Assembly (NCBI RefSeq): GCF_900458815.1 | Contig: NZ_UHDZ01000001.1 | Location: 1,674,001-1,738,000, forward strand | Direction: 5' to 3' | Length of the DNA stretch: 64,000 nt | DNA from: Staphylococcus saccharolyticus | Lineage (GTDB): Bacteria; Bacillota; Bacilli; Staphylococcales; Staphylococcaceae | In this document: positions 12,265-22,415 of the stretch, one piece after another | Layout of the letters: each line of letters starts with the position of its first letter | How positions within the stretch are numbered: the first letter of the stretch is position 1 | Notes under the pieces: model-generated | Databases searched by the model: none | The model's input: the letters and a program-made list of their open reading frames with translations, nothing else | Told to the model about the DNA's origin: nothing | Made by a program: the position numbers and the translations under genes

Positions 12265-13437
12265 TTAATGCTTAATTGTAACAAATATAGCCTTTAAATA
12301 TTTTGATGGTTTGTAATGAGGGTGAGTTTTAAAATCTTTAGGTAAGCCCATAACTTCGTTTATTTCATATTCAACTTCAGATTGTGACAGCGACTTTTTA
12401 ATAACATTTTTAAACGCCTTTAATGAAAATGCACTCGAATTTGTACATAATAGTAAAGTACCTTCAGGCGATAAAATATTTAATGCACCTTCTATCAAAC
12501 TGTCATAGTCTTTTTGTACTGAGAAAGTTTTTTTCTTATTACGAGCAAAGCTTGGTGGATCGATAACAATTGTCTCATATTGATAACCTTGACGTGTAGC
12601 ATAATTATAAAAATCAAAGGTATCCATCACATAAATATATTGTGACTTAGAATCAATTCCATTCAATCCGAAGTTTTCCTCAGTAAGCGCTCTTGAACGG
12701 TTTACAAGATCTACACTTGTAGTAGAACGAGCATGTTCTGCAGCTATCATTGAAAATGCACCAGTATAACTAAATAAATTAAGTACATGTCTATTTTCAG
12801 AGAATTGATCGCGCAATTTTTTACGTACTTCTTTTTGATCTAAAAAGATCCCAGTCATTAATCCATCATTTAAATCAACATTATAAAAAGTGAAATTTTC
12901 TTCAATGATAATCGGAAATTCAGGTGCTTCACCTGCAACAAATCCACCTGCATATGAAGTGTCTTTGAATCTCATTTTTTCAAAAATAGACGTAAAATTA
13001 AAAACAGTCTTGATTGCTTCTAATACGTTGTATCTAAATTTATAAATCCCTTTAGAATACCATTGTATTAAAAGATGACTGTCATAGTTATCAATTGTTA
13101 ATCCACCTACACCATCACCTTCAGCATTAAATAGTCTAAAAGCATTTGTTCCTTCAATATTAAAATAGTATTCTCTTCCCTCTAATGCCTTTTCAAATAA
13201 ATGTACAAAAAATGATGTATTGATTTCTGCGTTTTCATCATAACTTAAAACCCATCCTAAACCTTTATGTTGACGGCCTACATAACCAGTTGCGATATAT
13301 TGTTGTTGGTCAGTAACTAATTTAACTAAATCACCTTCTTTTAAATGATCATGCGCATATATATCTTCTTCATCTATCAGTGGATAGTGATTTAAATACT
13401 TTGATTCCTTGCCTTTATTTAATGTAGCAGTCTTCAT
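12265..13437 (-). CDS. Class I rRNA large-subunit methyltransferase, RlmI family
   Basis: SAM-dependent methyltransferase of the RlmI/RlmK group, which methylates a cytosine at C5 in 23S rRNA. 390 aa: an N-terminal PUA-like RNA-binding domain (to about residue 75), an EEHD-like linker domain, and a Rossmann methyltransferase core with LNLFSYTGAFS (SAM binding), SVDLVNRS and the catalytic DPPSFARNKK. Note that the IIEE-to-GLMTGIFLDQ segment is well conserved. Family assignment is firm; the exact rRNA position is not readable from sequence. Confidence 0.85.
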   Translation of the reverse strand: MKTATLNKGKESKYLNHYPLIDEEDIYAHDHLKEGDLVKLVTDQQQYIATGYVGRQHKGLGWVLSYDENAEINTSFFVHLFEKALEGREYYFNIEGTNAFRLFNAEGDGVGGLTIDNYDSHLLIQWYSKGIYKFRYNVLEAIKTVFNFTSIFEKMRFKDTSYAGGFVAGEAPEFPIIIEENFTFYNVDLNDGLMTGIFLDQKEVRKKLRDQFSENRHVLNLFSYTGAFSMIAAEHARSTTSVDLVNRSRALTEENFGLNGIDSKSQYIYVMDTFDFYNYATRQGYQYETIVIDPPSFARNKKKTFSVQKDYDSLIEGALNILSPEGTLLLCTNSSAFSLKAFKNVIKKSLSQSEVEYEINEVMGLPKDFKTHPHYKPSKYLKAIFVTIKH

Positions 13438-13555
13438 ATATGTCTACCTTTCTTTTTAAATTTAATACTAAGTTGTACTTATATCATATTTAAAGTTACT
13501 ATTGCCTAATCACAATTTTAAAATCATTTTAACAAATTCCCTCTTTAAATCATAC

Positions 13556-13595
13556 GTAAAAAAGCCATTGTTATTGAAATTCAATAACAATGGCT
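13556..13595 (-). terminator. Terminator of auxA
   Basis: Perfect 16-bp inverted repeat, arms 13580-13595 and 13563-13578, followed in the minus direction by TTTTTT (13563-13558). Confidence 0.92.
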
Positions 13596-13607
13596 ACAAT
13601 CAATACC

Positions 13608-14903
13608 TTACGGTTTCTCTCTCAATTGTAATGAATATGCGACAATCATCGCGATTAACATTAATAATAAGATTGGAGTGATAAAGATCGATAGTAATAA
13701 ACCGTGAATCATAATATTGATAAATTCAGTTAAGAATTTAAAGAATAATATACTTCCCATGAAGAGCTGTAGATAATAAAATTTATCTCTTAAATAATAA
13801 GTTAGTGTCGTCGCAATATAAATGATAATGATGAATAGTAACAAAATAAGTGTAACCCATTCAACAACATATTGTGTTTGTGACAACTCCCATTCTCCGG
13901 ATAAGAATAAAGAATTACGATTATTAAACTCTAAAAATGCGAAGAATAAAATGACGACACCGCAAAATAGTTGAACATACATTGGTTTAATCCATTTAGG
14001 CTTTTTCATCCAATGTGGAATATCGTCTTCTTGAATATCAACTATATTCTTAACTTTATCTTTAAATTTATCCCTTTTAGCTCTCATCTTATCTAAATCA
14101 ACACTTCTTCTTGTCTTACGTGCATATTCTGTTGTCTTATCTTGGAGTTGTTTTAAGTGAACTTTTGTTTGATTAGATACGTTCCCTTTATTAGTTCTTG
14201 AAAGCTCAGGTTCTTCTTCACCTAATTCTTCTTTAGTTAAAGGTAATGAACGTCTTAAGAATAAGAAATTCCAAATTGCCATTTGACCTAATAACCACAT
14301 AATAATGAAGAAAGTATTTACACTTAAAATATCTATTGATTCAATTTCATTAGCATCAATACGACCATATAATACGATTTGTGTAATTAAATAACTAATA
14401 CTATATGTCACAATAATCCACATATAGTGATTTTTGCGATTATTATGATTTAATTCATCTTTATATACGATATATCCAATATGTACGATGAACGGTATGA
14501 TAAATACGATTGCGAAGAAACCATAAACTTGTGTCATAAGTAATAATGTAATAATGAAATACATAATACCAATAACCAAAAAGAAAATAGAAATGTCATA
14601 GTCATATTTTATTGTTCTAAATAACGTATGACCTAATAACATTAATAAGATACCAAACATAATAATAATAATGGCACTTATTATTGGAAAACAACCTATA
14701 AATCTACTCATCACTTTAATGATTTCAGCGAAGAATGCATTAAGAAATTCCCATACATTATGTACATGTGTATTAACTTTCTTATCCCCATTAAAGTGTT
14801 TAATTAATGGTAAGTTAATAAGAATGATGAGACCTGTGAAAAGTGAAACGATACCGATAATGTAGCTAAATATGATCTCGGTGTGTTTCCTAAGAAAAGA
14901 CAT
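13608..14903 (-). CDS. auxA: AuxA-like membrane protein (lipoteichoic acid stability factor)
   Basis: 431-residue integral membrane protein. Six hydrophobic helices precede a charged cytoplasmic segment (about residues 225-300, with ARKTRRSVDLDKMRAKRDKFKDK split by basic clusters), followed by four more helices. Between ptsH and the ykoEDC transporter this is the place and topology of S. aureus AuxA (SAOUHSC_01025 by recollection), an auxiliary factor that with AuxB stabilises lipoteichoic acid and affects beta-lactam tolerance. GAGGTG lies 7 bases before the ATG at 14901-14903, favoured over an upstream GTG. Assignment is by synteny and topology, so good but not certain. Confidence 0.75.
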   Translation of the reverse strand: MSFLRKHTEIIFSYIIGIVSLFTGLIILINLPLIKHFNGDKKVNTHVHNVWEFLNAFFAEIIKVMSRFIGCFPIISAIIIIMFGILLMLLGHTLFRTIKYDYDISIFFLVIGIMYFIITLLLMTQVYGFFAIVFIIPFIVHIGYIVYKDELNHNNRKNHYMWIIVTYSISYLITQIVLYGRIDANEIESIDILSVNTFFIIMWLLGQMAIWNFLFLRRSLPLTKEELGEEEPELSRTNKGNVSNQTKVHLKQLQDKTTEYARKTRRSVDLDKMRAKRDKFKDKVKNIVDIQEDDIPHWMKKPKWIKPMYVQLFCGVVILFFAFLEFNNRNSLFLSGEWELSQTQYVVEWVTLILLLFIIIIYIATTLTYYLRDKFYYLQLFMGSILFFKFLTEFINIMIHGLLLSIFITPILLLMLIAMIVAYSLQLREKP

Positions 14904-14988
14904 ACTGTTCACCTCAAAAGTTATTATATATGAAGATTTTATAATTGTCTTTAAATTAACTATTAAATACGTCTATAGTCTTATAAAC

Positions 14989-15013
14989 GTTTATTACTAG
15001 AATAACGGGGTAA
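14989..15013 (+). promoter_or_regulatory. Sigma-B-like promoter
   Basis: GTTTAT (14989-14994), 13-base spacer, GGGTAA (15008-15013). This matches five of six positions in each box of the staphylococcal sigma-B consensus (GTTTAA, 12-15, GGGWAT) and sits 48 bases before a small gene. Confidence 0.55.
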
Positions 15014-15060
15014 CTTATATGTGTAAACTAAAATTCCTGTTTAAGGGGGGAGGAAATATT

Positions 15061-15195
15061 ATGGGAAAAGAAGAATATAAAAAGAAATCAGCTGAACAAG
15101 CTAAAGAAGTTGAAGAAAAATTAAAAGAACAAAATGAAGAAAAAACTGACGATATCGAACAAACTAAAAAAGATATTCAGGATACTTTAGATTAG
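15061..15195 (+). CDS. Small, highly charged stress-type protein
   Basis: A 44-residue ORF with a very strong AGGGGGGAGG ribosome site 7-9 bases before the ATG. It starts MGKEEYKKKSAEQAKEV and is more than half Lys, Glu, Asp and Gln, so a soluble, helical or disordered hydrophilic peptide is expected. A sigma-B-like promoter precedes it and a perfect 14-bp palindromic terminator follows, making a complete one-gene unit. Small hydrophilic CsbD-like proteins are typical sigma-B products in staphylococci, but I do not recognise this one as a named family. Confidence 0.75.
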   Translation: MGKEEYKKKSAEQAKEVEEKLKEQNEEKTDDIEQTKKDIQDTLD

Positions 15196-15250
15196 TAGTT
15201 TAAAGACATTTTTCCATGCAAAAACAATTAAATATTTATAGATGCTAAGT

Positions 15251-15278
15251 AAAACCTCAGAGTTAACTCTGAGGTTTT
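15251..15278. terminator. Palindromic terminator, usable on both strands
   Basis: Perfect 28-base palindrome (centre GTTAAC) flanked by AAAA and TTTT. It serves the small charged-protein gene on plus and the pseudogene 15365-15724 on minus. Confidence 0.88.
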
Positions 15279-15364
15279 ACTAATACATAAATCTACAGAT
15301 TATATATTTTCGCTTAAATTTATAGCAATCATCCTTAGAATACTATATTGGCAGTGAATCAAAA

Positions 15365-15724
15365 CTATTTTTCTAATTTTAACGATTTTACCTTTGGTAT
15401 TTCTGGTAAGAAATCATATTTAATATAAACAGCCAAATACGCATTTTTATCGTTAACATTCACTATATATTAGCCTAAATCACCACTTCCTTGATTGTCT
15501 GCTTGCAATTTGATTAAAACCGACTCTTCATTTAATAAAAAGTTATATGTTTTTTTATCTGTCGTAATTCTATGAAGTTGATACGTGTCATTATTTTTAA
15601 TGTAAGTATTAATTTGTTTCTGACTTGAATAACCTGCCCATCAATCAAAGAAGAAAAAATTTATCACTGCGTAACATTTCAATAATAAAATTACAGCACC
15701 GCAAATACGGACAATCTTTATCAT
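15365..15724 (-). pseudogene. Small membrane-anchored protein with two in-frame stop codons
   Basis: Minus-strand reading from ATG 15722-15724 (AGGAG at normal spacing) gives a hydrophobic N-terminus, MIKIVRICGAVILLL, then TGA at 15641-15643 (probably a former Trp, since WAGYSSQKQ follows), a good soluble domain NDTYQLHRITTDKKTYNF, TAA at 15470-15472, then YIVNVNDKNAYLAVYIKY to the natural TAG at 15365-15367. The frame is unbroken over 120 codons, so only two nonsense changes killed it. Staphylococci carry an intact protein of this size here, as I recall (possibly DUF4889); the name is uncertain. It is unusual that the ribosome site and promoter side still look healthy. Confidence 0.75.
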
Positions 15725-15982
15725 AAGACGTTCTCCTTATTTAAAAAAGCACCCCATAAATAAATTATTTTCTAGTTCTCCTAAAAAACATTCAAAAAAT
15801 TGTAATAAATTCTGGTGATTTTTCAATATTTTAATTTATGAAAGATAAACCATTACTTTTTGAATACACTCGAATAGCTACTCAATTATTGTAAAACTAT
15901 CTATTAATATACTTTAATTTGTTTTAATCAGCCTTGACATTGTTTAATAAAAATCATACATTTAAATTAATTAAATAATCGA

Positions 15983-16070
15983 ACGCACTAGGGGTGTATG
16001 TTTACTGAGATGAGGTTTACCTCAAACCCTTTGAACCTGATCTAGCTAGATACTAGCGTAGGAAAGTGTA
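15983..16070 (+). promoter_or_regulatory. TPP riboswitch (THI element)
   Basis: All TPP aptamer signatures occur in order: AGGGGTG (15990-15996), CTGAGATGAGG (16005-16015), ACCCTTTGAACCTGATCT (16026-16043) and the 3' strand TACTAGCGTAGGAAAGTG (16051-16068), with P1 pairing GCACT to AGTG. It controls the ykoEDC transporter, shutting expression when thiamine pyrophosphate is plentiful. Confidence 0.96.
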
Positions 16071-16080
16071 GTTAATTATA

Positions 16081-16154
16081 TAATCTAATTGAATGAAACA
16101 AATTAGATTTATCTTCTGACGCACAGCTTTCCTAGGAAGGGTTGTGCGTTTTTT
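16081..16154 (+). terminator. Riboswitch expression platform: hairpin plus intrinsic terminator
   Basis: A hairpin with arms AATCTAATT/AATTAGATT (16082-16090 and 16101-16109) is followed by a terminator with arms 16119-16125 and 16143-16149 and a TTTTTT run (16149-16154). The terminator ends two bases before the AGGAGG of ykoE, so transcription control is the expected output of the TPP aptamer. Confidence 0.88.
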
Positions 16155-16166
16155 AGGAGGATTGTT

Positions 16167-16742
16167 ATGTCAAAAGGTTTAAAACTATCAGAAATACTCG
16201 TAACAGTGTTAATTTCTGTAGTATTTGCAATCATTTATAACCTATGGTGGTTTATTTACAATGTAGTACAGGTTGCAGGTATTCACCTAGAGCAATTGAC
16301 TTACGGTGTATGGTTTATGGCTGCAATTGTTTGTTACTTAATCATACCTAAACCAGGGATTGCTCTTTTAGCAGAAATCGCTGCCGGTGCGGGGGAAACT
16401 ATAGTCATGGGAAAATTTGATATTCCAACAATTATTTATGCTGTATTACAAGGTTTAGCATGTGAAATTGTGTTCGCTATTTTTAAATATAAATCACGTT
16501 CTGCAGCTGTAGCGATGCTTGCTGGATTAGCAACTGCATTAGTGTCGTTCCCAGTAGATTATTTTTATGGCTACCTTAATGAAGTTGCGGGATGGAACTT
16601 ATTACTATTTATCATTTTCCGTTCAATTAGTGGTATAGTTTTAGCTGGTTTAGTTTCTTATTGTATTGTTAAAGCACTAGATAAAACTGGGGTTACTAAA
16701 TTCTTTAGACCTGCTTCACAACAAGATTACGATAACCTATAA
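16167..16742 (+). CDS. ykoE: ECF transporter S component for thiamine precursor (YkoE)
   Basis: 191-residue membrane protein with five to six helices, the substrate-binding component of the YkoEDC ECF transporter that imports hydroxymethylpyrimidine or a related thiamine precursor. Starts MSKGLKLSEILVTVLIS; the motifs LWWFIYN and IAAGAGETIVMG fit the YkoE family. AGGAGG is 6 bases before the ATG. First gene of an operon controlled by the TPP riboswitch directly upstream, which supports the assigned substrate class. Confidence 0.92.
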   Translation: MSKGLKLSEILVTVLISVVFAIIYNLWWFIYNVVQVAGIHLEQLTYGVWFMAAIVCYLIIPKPGIALLAEIAAGAGETIVMGKFDIPTIIYAVLQGLACEIVFAIFKYKSRSAAVAMLAGLATALVSFPVDYFYGYLNEVAGWNLLLFIIFRSISGIVLAGLVSYCIVKALDKTGVTKFFRPASQQDYDNL

Positions 16743-16755
16743 GGGGATTTTTTAA

Positions 16756-18159
16756 TTGTTAAAAGTTAAAAATTTGCGTTTGAAATATCCAAATGGGGAT
16801 AGAAAAATTTTTGATAATTTAAATATAGAAATCAATGATAAAGAAAAAGTGCTTTTACTTGGTCCCTCTGGATCAGGTAAAAGCACGTTACTTAATGTAT
16901 TAAGTGGCATCGTACCAAATTTAATAGAACTTCCAATGAAATATGATGACTTAGAAATAGATCATCAAAGTGGAGTTATTTTCCAAGACTCTGACACTCA
17001 ATTTTGTATGCCCAAAGTTTATGAGGAATTAGCATTTGTCCTTGAGAATAGACAACTACCACGCAGCGAAATGGACGCTGAAATCAAAGCTGCATTAGAA
17101 TCTGTTAATTTACACGTAACTGATCAAACATATGTGAATCAATTAAGTGGTGGGATGAAGCAGAAATTAGCTATCGTAGAAACAATACTTCAAAAATCTA
17201 AAACGTTATTTTTAGATGAACCAACCGCTATGTTAGACGTAAAAGCAACTGAATATTTATGGAAAAAACTCATTGAACTATGGGATGATCAAACCGTCTT
17301 GATTGTTGAACACAAAGTTGAACATATCTGGCATCATGTTGATCGTGTATTGTTGATGAATTACGACGGACAAATTATTGCAGACGATACACCGGAAATT
17401 ATTCTCAGTCATTATGAAAAATTATTAACTGAATATGGTGTTTGGCATCCTAAAGCTTGGAACAACGCACCTCAACCTATCAAATTACATAATCATTCTC
17501 AAGAATCTTTATTTAAATTTGAAAATGGAAGAATCATACGTGGCAAAAAGACATTGTTTTCTACTGATTATTTCGAGATACATTCTGGTGAATGGATAAC
17601 AATTACAGGAAAAAATGGTGCAGGTAAAACATCTTTACTAGAATCAATATTACAATTGATAAAATATAAAGGTCACATGACCTATCGTAATCAATCATTA
17701 TCGAAAATTAAACAAGCTGCTAAGCATATGTATTTAGTTTATCAAAACCCTGAATTACAATTCATAACTAATTCTGTATATGACGAAGTCCATATTCATT
17801 ATAACCACTTAGACCCTAAAAATGCCGAAAATGAAACGATACAACTGCTCGAGCTACTTCACTTAGAAAAAGTAAAAAATCAGCATCCATTTGAAATATC
17901 GACTGGTCAAAAACGCCGCTTAAGTGTCGCTACAGCTCTTAGCTCAAAAGCAGAGATTATTTTACTTGATGAACCTACATTTGGTTTAGATAGTCATAAT
18001 ACTTTTCAACTTATTAAACTTTTTCAAGAACGTGTCAAGAAAGGTCAAACTATTGTAATGGTTACACATGATCCAGAAATCATTCATCGCTACACAACAC
18101 GTCGTTTACATGTAGAAGATGATTATCTTAAAGAGATTGAAGGTGAACGCAATGTTTGA
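16756..18159 (+). CDS. ykoD: ECF transporter duplicated ATPase (YkoD)
   Basis: 467 aa with two fused ABC ATPase domains. Domain 1 has Walker A LLGPSGSGKSTL near residue 35, signature LSGGMKQKL and Walker B TLFLDEPTAML. Domain 2 has Walker A ITGKNGAGKTSLLE near residue 290, a divergent signature STGQKRRLSV and IILLDEPTFGLD. Translation starts at TTG 16756 with AAGGGG 7 bases before. The stop overlaps ykoC by 8 bases, so the operon is tightly coupled. Confidence 0.93.
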   Translation: MLKVKNLRLKYPNGDRKIFDNLNIEINDKEKVLLLGPSGSGKSTLLNVLSGIVPNLIELPMKYDDLEIDHQSGVIFQDSDTQFCMPKVYEELAFVLENRQLPRSEMDAEIKAALESVNLHVTDQTYVNQLSGGMKQKLAIVETILQKSKTLFLDEPTAMLDVKATEYLWKKLIELWDDQTVLIVEHKVEHIWHHVDRVLLMNYDGQIIADDTPEIILSHYEKLLTEYGVWHPKAWNNAPQPIKLHNHSQESLFKFENGRIIRGKKTLFSTDYFEIHSGEWITITGKNGAGKTSLLESILQLIKYKGHMTYRNQSLSKIKQAAKHMYLVYQNPELQFITNSVYDEVHIHYNHLDPKNAENETIQLLELLHLEKVKNQHPFEISTGQKRRLSVATALSSKAEIILLDEPTFGLDSHNTFQLIKLFQERVKKGQTIVMVTHDPEIIHRYTTRRLHVEDDYLKEIEGERNV

Positions 18160-18958
18160 AAGATGGAAAAAACACCACACCTTCGTAGATGATGTTAATA
18201 TCATTACTAAATTATTATTAGGTATTGTATTATTCTTCTTCATTATATTTATTCACAATTTTGATTTTATGATCTATATCGTTGTATTAATGTTTATATT
18301 TTTACTATTATTTAATGGTACTGAATTTAAAATTACTGGTATTTTCATATTAGTGACGACCATTTTCGCCTTGATGTCATCATTATTTATGATTTTATAT
18401 GGTGATGGTGAGCATATGCTGGTAAAATTTGGTATTATTCAAATCAGTCAAGAAAGCATCGTTCGTGGTTTTCATTTATCAATGAGAACAATAACAGTAT
18501 CAATGTTTGGAATTTTAATAGCATTGACTTCTCAAATCGTGATGATATTTTACAGTTTAATGCAACATTTAAAAGTAAAGCCCAAAATAGCATACGCTTT
18601 TATGGCAGCAATAAGAATAGTACCACTTATCATAAGCTCACTGATTCAATTACGTCGTTCTCTAAAAATGCGCTATCAAATGATAGATGCCTCAAATTAT
18701 AAAGGAATCAAACGTCTCAATCATTTAGTGATTCCTTTATTAAGTCAAAATATACGTCGTGCTCATCAACTGTCGGTAGCAATGGAATCCAAAGGCTTTA
18801 AAGACGGACCGAGAACATATTATTATCGCACACCTTTTTCTTATAAAGATATCATCTTTATAATGAGTATTCTAACTATTATTGGCTTATCATTTTTATT
18901 ATCAAATTACCTACCTATTACCGGAATCCATGATGTACGTTTCGGCAAATTAGGTTAA
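18152..18958 (+). CDS. ykoC: ECF transporter transmembrane T component (YkoC)
   Basis: 268-residue EcfT-type coupling protein, with helices throughout and the ARG-type coupling motifs near residues 150-215 (AAIRIVPLIISS, then VAMESKGFKDGPRT) that contact the ATPase. I chose ATG 18152 because GAAGGTG precedes it and it overlaps the ykoD stop; an upstream start would only add out-of-family residues. Last gene of the riboswitch-controlled operon. Confidence 0.92.
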   Translation: MFERWKKHHTFVDDVNIITKLLLGIVLFFFIIFIHNFDFMIYIVVLMFIFLLLFNGTEFKITGIFILVTTIFALMSSLFMILYGDGEHMLVKFGIIQISQESIVRGFHLSMRTITVSMFGILIALTSQIVMIFYSLMQHLKVKPKIAYAFMAAIRIVPLIISSLIQLRRSLKMRYQMIDASNYKGIKRLNHLVIPLLSQNIRRAHQLSVAMESKGFKDGPRTYYYRTPFSYKDIIFIMSILTIIGLSFLLSNYLPITGIHDVRFGKLG

Positions 18959-19006
18959 AGATAAAAAAATCAAGATGTTAGTCACTATGAATTGATAATG
19001 CTAAAC

Positions 19007-19055
19007 AAAAAACGTCCACAGATAATTTGTAATTAAATATCTGTGGACGTTTTTT
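19007..19055. terminator. Bidirectional terminator between ykoC and purD
   Basis: Perfect 13-bp arms 19012-19024 and 19038-19050 flanked by AAAAA on the left and TTTTTT on the right; ends both the ykoEDC and the pur transcripts. Confidence 0.93.
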
Positions 19056-19084
19056 GTTTGTATATTAAAAGAATCAGTAACTTA

Positions 19085-20326
19085 TCAAATTTTTATCGCT
19101 TTGTCACCAATATCATTTCTATAAAATAGATTATCACATTTTATTCTTTGAGCGTTTTCATAAGCAACCTTTTGTGCCTCTTTAACAGTCGTACCTTCAC
19201 CTATCGCTAAAATAACACGCCCACCTGAATTTACAAAGTGTTCTCCATCTTTCTTTAAACCACTCACAAAATAACCCGATTCTAATTTAAAGCCACTTAC
19301 TTCATGTCCTTTACTATAGTTTCCTGGATATCCTTTCGATGCAAGCATGACACCAACTACCACTTCATCTTTCCACTCAAAATGAATACTATTTTGCTCA
19401 TCTAAAGCAATAATATGTTCCATTAAATCACTATCTAAACGCGTAAGTAAAACTTGTGCTTCTGGATCACCGAAGCGCGCATTAAACTCTATCACTTTAG
19501 GTCCTTCTTTAGTCAAAATTGCACCAATATAAAGCAATCCAAAAAACTCATGTCCTTCTTGCGCCATAGCCTTAGCAATTGGTTGTGCAATTTGCTCATT
19601 TGTTTGTCTAAGCACCTCTTTATCAATATGAGAAACAGGACAATATGCACCCATACCGCCAGTATTAGGTCCTTCATCATTATCATAAGCACGCTTATGA
19701 TCTTGAGCAATACAATCAAATGGAACTGCATAATCACCATTTACGAATGTCATCAATGAAAATTCTTCACCCTCTAAGAAGCGTTCAAAAACAACTTTAC
19801 CTTCCTCATTAGGATAGACTGCTTTAACTCCTTCTATTGCTTCTTCTCTAGATTTCGCAATGATTACTCCTTTTCCTGCAGCTAAACCATCTTTTTTAAT
19901 AACAACTGGTAACTCACAAGACTCAACATAGTTTATAGCAACGCTTCGATTTGATACTTCTCGATATTCTGCAGTAGGGATATGATATTTTTCCATTAGT
20001 TGTTTTGCAAAAAGTTTCGAACCCTCAATTTGTGCAGCATCTTTACCAGGTCCAAATACCTTAATTTGTTCTTTTCTTAAAACATCTGCTAAACCATCTA
20101 TTAATGGCTGTTCAGGACCTATGACGACCCAATCAATATCATTTTGCTTGGCAAATTTTAATATTCCTTGATGATCTGATTCAGCAATTTCATCATGAAC
20201 TTCAGCAACATTACGCATCGCTTCGTTTCCAGGTATTACAAAAACTTGATCAATAATAGTAGATTGATTCAATTTGGAAGCTAGTGCATGTTCTCGACCT
20301 CCAGCTCCTACAACTAAAACTTTCAT
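19085..20326 (-). CDS. purD: Phosphoribosylamine-glycine ligase
   Basis: GAR synthetase: joins phosphoribosylamine and glycine with ATP, step 2 of purine synthesis. 413 aa with the ATP-grasp architecture: [15 protein letters not shown] at the N-terminus, [11 protein letters not shown] in the nucleotide loop, [12 protein letters not shown], and metal-binding [18 protein letters not shown] precedes the ATG. Last gene of the purEKCSQLFMNHD operon, ending at a bidirectional terminator. Confidence 0.97.
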   Translation of the reverse strand: MKVLVVGAGGREHALASKLNQSTIIDQVFVIPGNEAMRNVAEVHDEIAESDHQGILKFAKQNDIDWVVIGPEQPLIDGLADVLRKEQIKVFGPGKDAAQIEGSKLFAKQLMEKYHIPTAEYREVSNRSVAINYVESCELPVVIKKDGLAAGKGVIIAKSREEAIEGVKAVYPNEEGKVVFERFLEGEEFSLMTFVNGDYAVPFDCIAQDHKRAYDNDEGPNTGGMGAYCPVSHIDKEVLRQTNEQIAQPIAKAMAQEGHEFFGLLYIGAILTKEGPKVIEFNARFGDPEAQVLLTRLDSDLMEHIIALDEQNSIHFEWKDEVVVGVMLASKGYPGNYSKGHEVSGFKLESGYFVSGLKKDGEHFVNSGGRVILAIGEGTTVKEAQKVAYENAQRIKCDNLFYRNDIGDKAIKI

Positions 20327-20353
20327 AGGTTAACCCCTTTCTCTCAGTCAAAC

Positions 20354-21832
20354 TTAATGTTTAAAATGACGCATACCTGTCATTACCATTGCGATACCAT
20401 ATTTATTAGCCATGTCGATAGACTCTTGATCTTTAATTGAGCCACCTGGTTGAATAATCGCTTTAATACCGTGTTCAGCAGCATATTCAACTGTATCACC
20501 CATAGGTAAGAAACCATCAGAAACAAGCGCAACATCCTCATTTATTTCAATCGCTCTCTCAATAGCAATTTTAGCTGAACCTACTCTATTCATTTGCCCA
20601 GCACCAATTCCTACCGTTTGTTTGTTGTTACTTAATATAACTGCATTACTTTTAACAGCACTCACTACTTTCCAACCAAGTAACATCGCTTCCCATTGTG
20701 ATTCTGTAGGCTGTGTGTGAGTAGCAACAGTCATCTTCTCACGCGAGACATCTTTATTATCTTTATCTTGAACCAAATAACCACCAGAAACCGATACAAA
20801 CTCTTGTTCGGCATTATCAATTGTCATGTCAATTTCTAACAGACGAATATTTTTCTTTTTAGTTAAAATAGCTAATGCGTCTTCAGTAAATTTAGGAGCA
20901 ATAACAACCTCTAAAAAGATAGAATGTAAAGTTTCAGCCAATTCAGCAGTTACTGTACGATTCAAGGCAATGATACCTCCAAAAATTGACTGATTGTCCG
21001 CCTCATATGCGTGCTTAAATGCCTCTTCAATCGTTTCTCCAACACCCACACCACAAGGGTTCATATGTTTTACAGCTACAGCAATTGATTGTTTAAACTT
21101 CTTAACTAAACTAAGTGCAGCATCCGCATCTTTAATATTATTGAAACTCAATTGTTTACCATGTAATTGCTTCGCACCAGCAATAGTATGTTTACTATTA
21201 GAATTTCTCACAAAATAAGCGGATTGTTGAGGATTCTCACCATATCTCAGTGTTTCTTTATTATCTTTGAAGAAACTCACAATTGCATGATCATATTCAT
21301 TCGTATGTTCAAACACTTTAATCATTAATTCTTTTCTGAACGCTTCATCTAACTGATTCGTTTTAATTTTATGAATTACTTCATTATAATCTGAAGGATG
21401 AACAACTGTTGTAACATGTTTAAAGTTCTTTGCTGCTGCACGTAACATTGTTGGTCCACCAATATCAATATTCTCTATAGCATCATCTTGTGTCACGTCA
21501 GGATCTGCAACAGTTTGTTGAAAAGGATATAAATTAACTACTACCATATCAATTAAGTCAATATGTTGTTCTTTTAATTGATCGAGATGAGCCTGTTTAT
21601 CACGATCAGCTAAAATACCTCCATGCACAGCGGGATGTAACGTTTTTACACGTCCATCCATAATTTCAGGAAATTGTGTTAACTCGGAAACTGATTTAAC
21701 GTTAATATCTGCCTCTTCTAAAGTACGTTTTGTGCCCCCTGTAGAATATAACTCATAATCTAATTCAGTTAAGGACTTTGCAAATTCTACAATTCCACTT
21801 TTATTAGAAACACTTAAAATTACTTTTTTCAT
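20354..21832 (-). CDS. purH: Bifunctional AICAR transformylase / IMP cyclohydrolase
   Basis: Catalyses the last two steps to IMP. 492 aa from ATG 21830-21832 ([13 protein letters not shown]): N-terminal MGS-like cyclohydrolase with [14 protein letters not shown] and [15 protein letters not shown], then the transformylase domain with KHMNPCGVG and [14 protein letters not shown] lies 11-16 bases before this ATG; a longer in-frame reading has no ribosome site and would overlap purN. The spacing to purD is 27 bases. Confidence 0.97.
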   Translation of the reverse strand: MKKVILSVSNKSGIVEFAKSLTELDYELYSTGGTKRTLEEADINVKSVSELTQFPEIMDGRVKTLHPAVHGGILADRDKQAHLDQLKEQHIDLIDMVVVNLYPFQQTVADPDVTQDDAIENIDIGGPTMLRAAAKNFKHVTTVVHPSDYNEVIHKIKTNQLDEAFRKELMIKVFEHTNEYDHAIVSFFKDNKETLRYGENPQQSAYFVRNSNSKHTIAGAKQLHGKQLSFNNIKDADAALSLVKKFKQSIAVAVKHMNPCGVGVGETIEEAFKHAYEADNQSIFGGIIALNRTVTAELAETLHSIFLEVVIAPKFTEDALAILTKKKNIRLLEIDMTIDNAEQEFVSVSGGYLVQDKDNKDVSREKMTVATHTQPTESQWEAMLLGWKVVSAVKSNAVILSNNKQTVGIGAGQMNRVGSAKIAIERAIEINEDVALVSDGFLPMGDTVEYAAEHGIKAIIQPGGSIKDQESIDMANKYGIAMVMTGMRHFKH

Positions 21833-21848
21833 TGTTTCAGATACTCCT

Positions 21849-22415
21849 CTATTTAATGATTTTAGCGATAACTTTAGGATAAAGTTCATGTTCTAATTTT
21901 TTTACTCTATCTTCTAATTGTTCTTTTGAATCGTCCGGCCTAATATCACATTGCTGTTGTTCAATAATTTCTCCCGTATCCATACCACTATCAACAAAAT
22001 GTACAGTAGAACCTGTGATTGTATCGCCACTATCAAGTGCTTGTCCTATTGCATCTAACCCCTTAAATTTAGGCAATAGTGAAGGATGGATATTTAACAT
22101 ACGACCCTCATATGCTTGTAATAAATCTTCTCCAACTAATCTCATATAACCAGCTAATATAATCCATTGAACACCTTCATGGGATAATAATTTTAATAAA
22201 TGTTGTTCATATAATGATTTTGTCGAAAAATCTTTAGGTTGATTCACATGTACTGGAATTTTTAATTTTTTGGCTCTATCGATACAAGTTGCCCCTTCAT
22301 TATCTGTGTATAAAGCTGTGACATTTATTCCAGGCAATTGTCCTGTTTGAACATGCTTAACAATATTTTCAAAGTTACTCCCTGAACCTGAAACAAAAAT
22401 CGCTATATTTATCAC
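21849..22415 (-). CDS. purN: Phosphoribosylglycinamide formyltransferase
   Basis: 10-formyl-THF-dependent GAR formyltransferase, step 3 of the pathway. 188 aa: [16 protein letters not shown] at the start, catalytic [10 protein letters not shown] with nearby [12 protein letters not shown], and [13 protein letters not shown] with the essential Asp. It starts at GTG 22413-22415, which overlaps the purM stop codon (GTGA), with GGGGGT upstream. Confidence 0.96.
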   Translation of the reverse strand: MINIAIFVSGSGSNFENIVKHVQTGQLPGINVTALYTDNEGATCIDRAKKLKIPVHVNQPKDFSTKSLYEQHLLKLLSHEGVQWIILAGYMRLVGEDLLQAYEGRMLNIHPSLLPKFKGLDAIGQALDSGDTITGSTVHFVDSGMDTGEIIEQQQCDIRPDDSKEQLEDRVKKLEHELYPKVIAKIIK

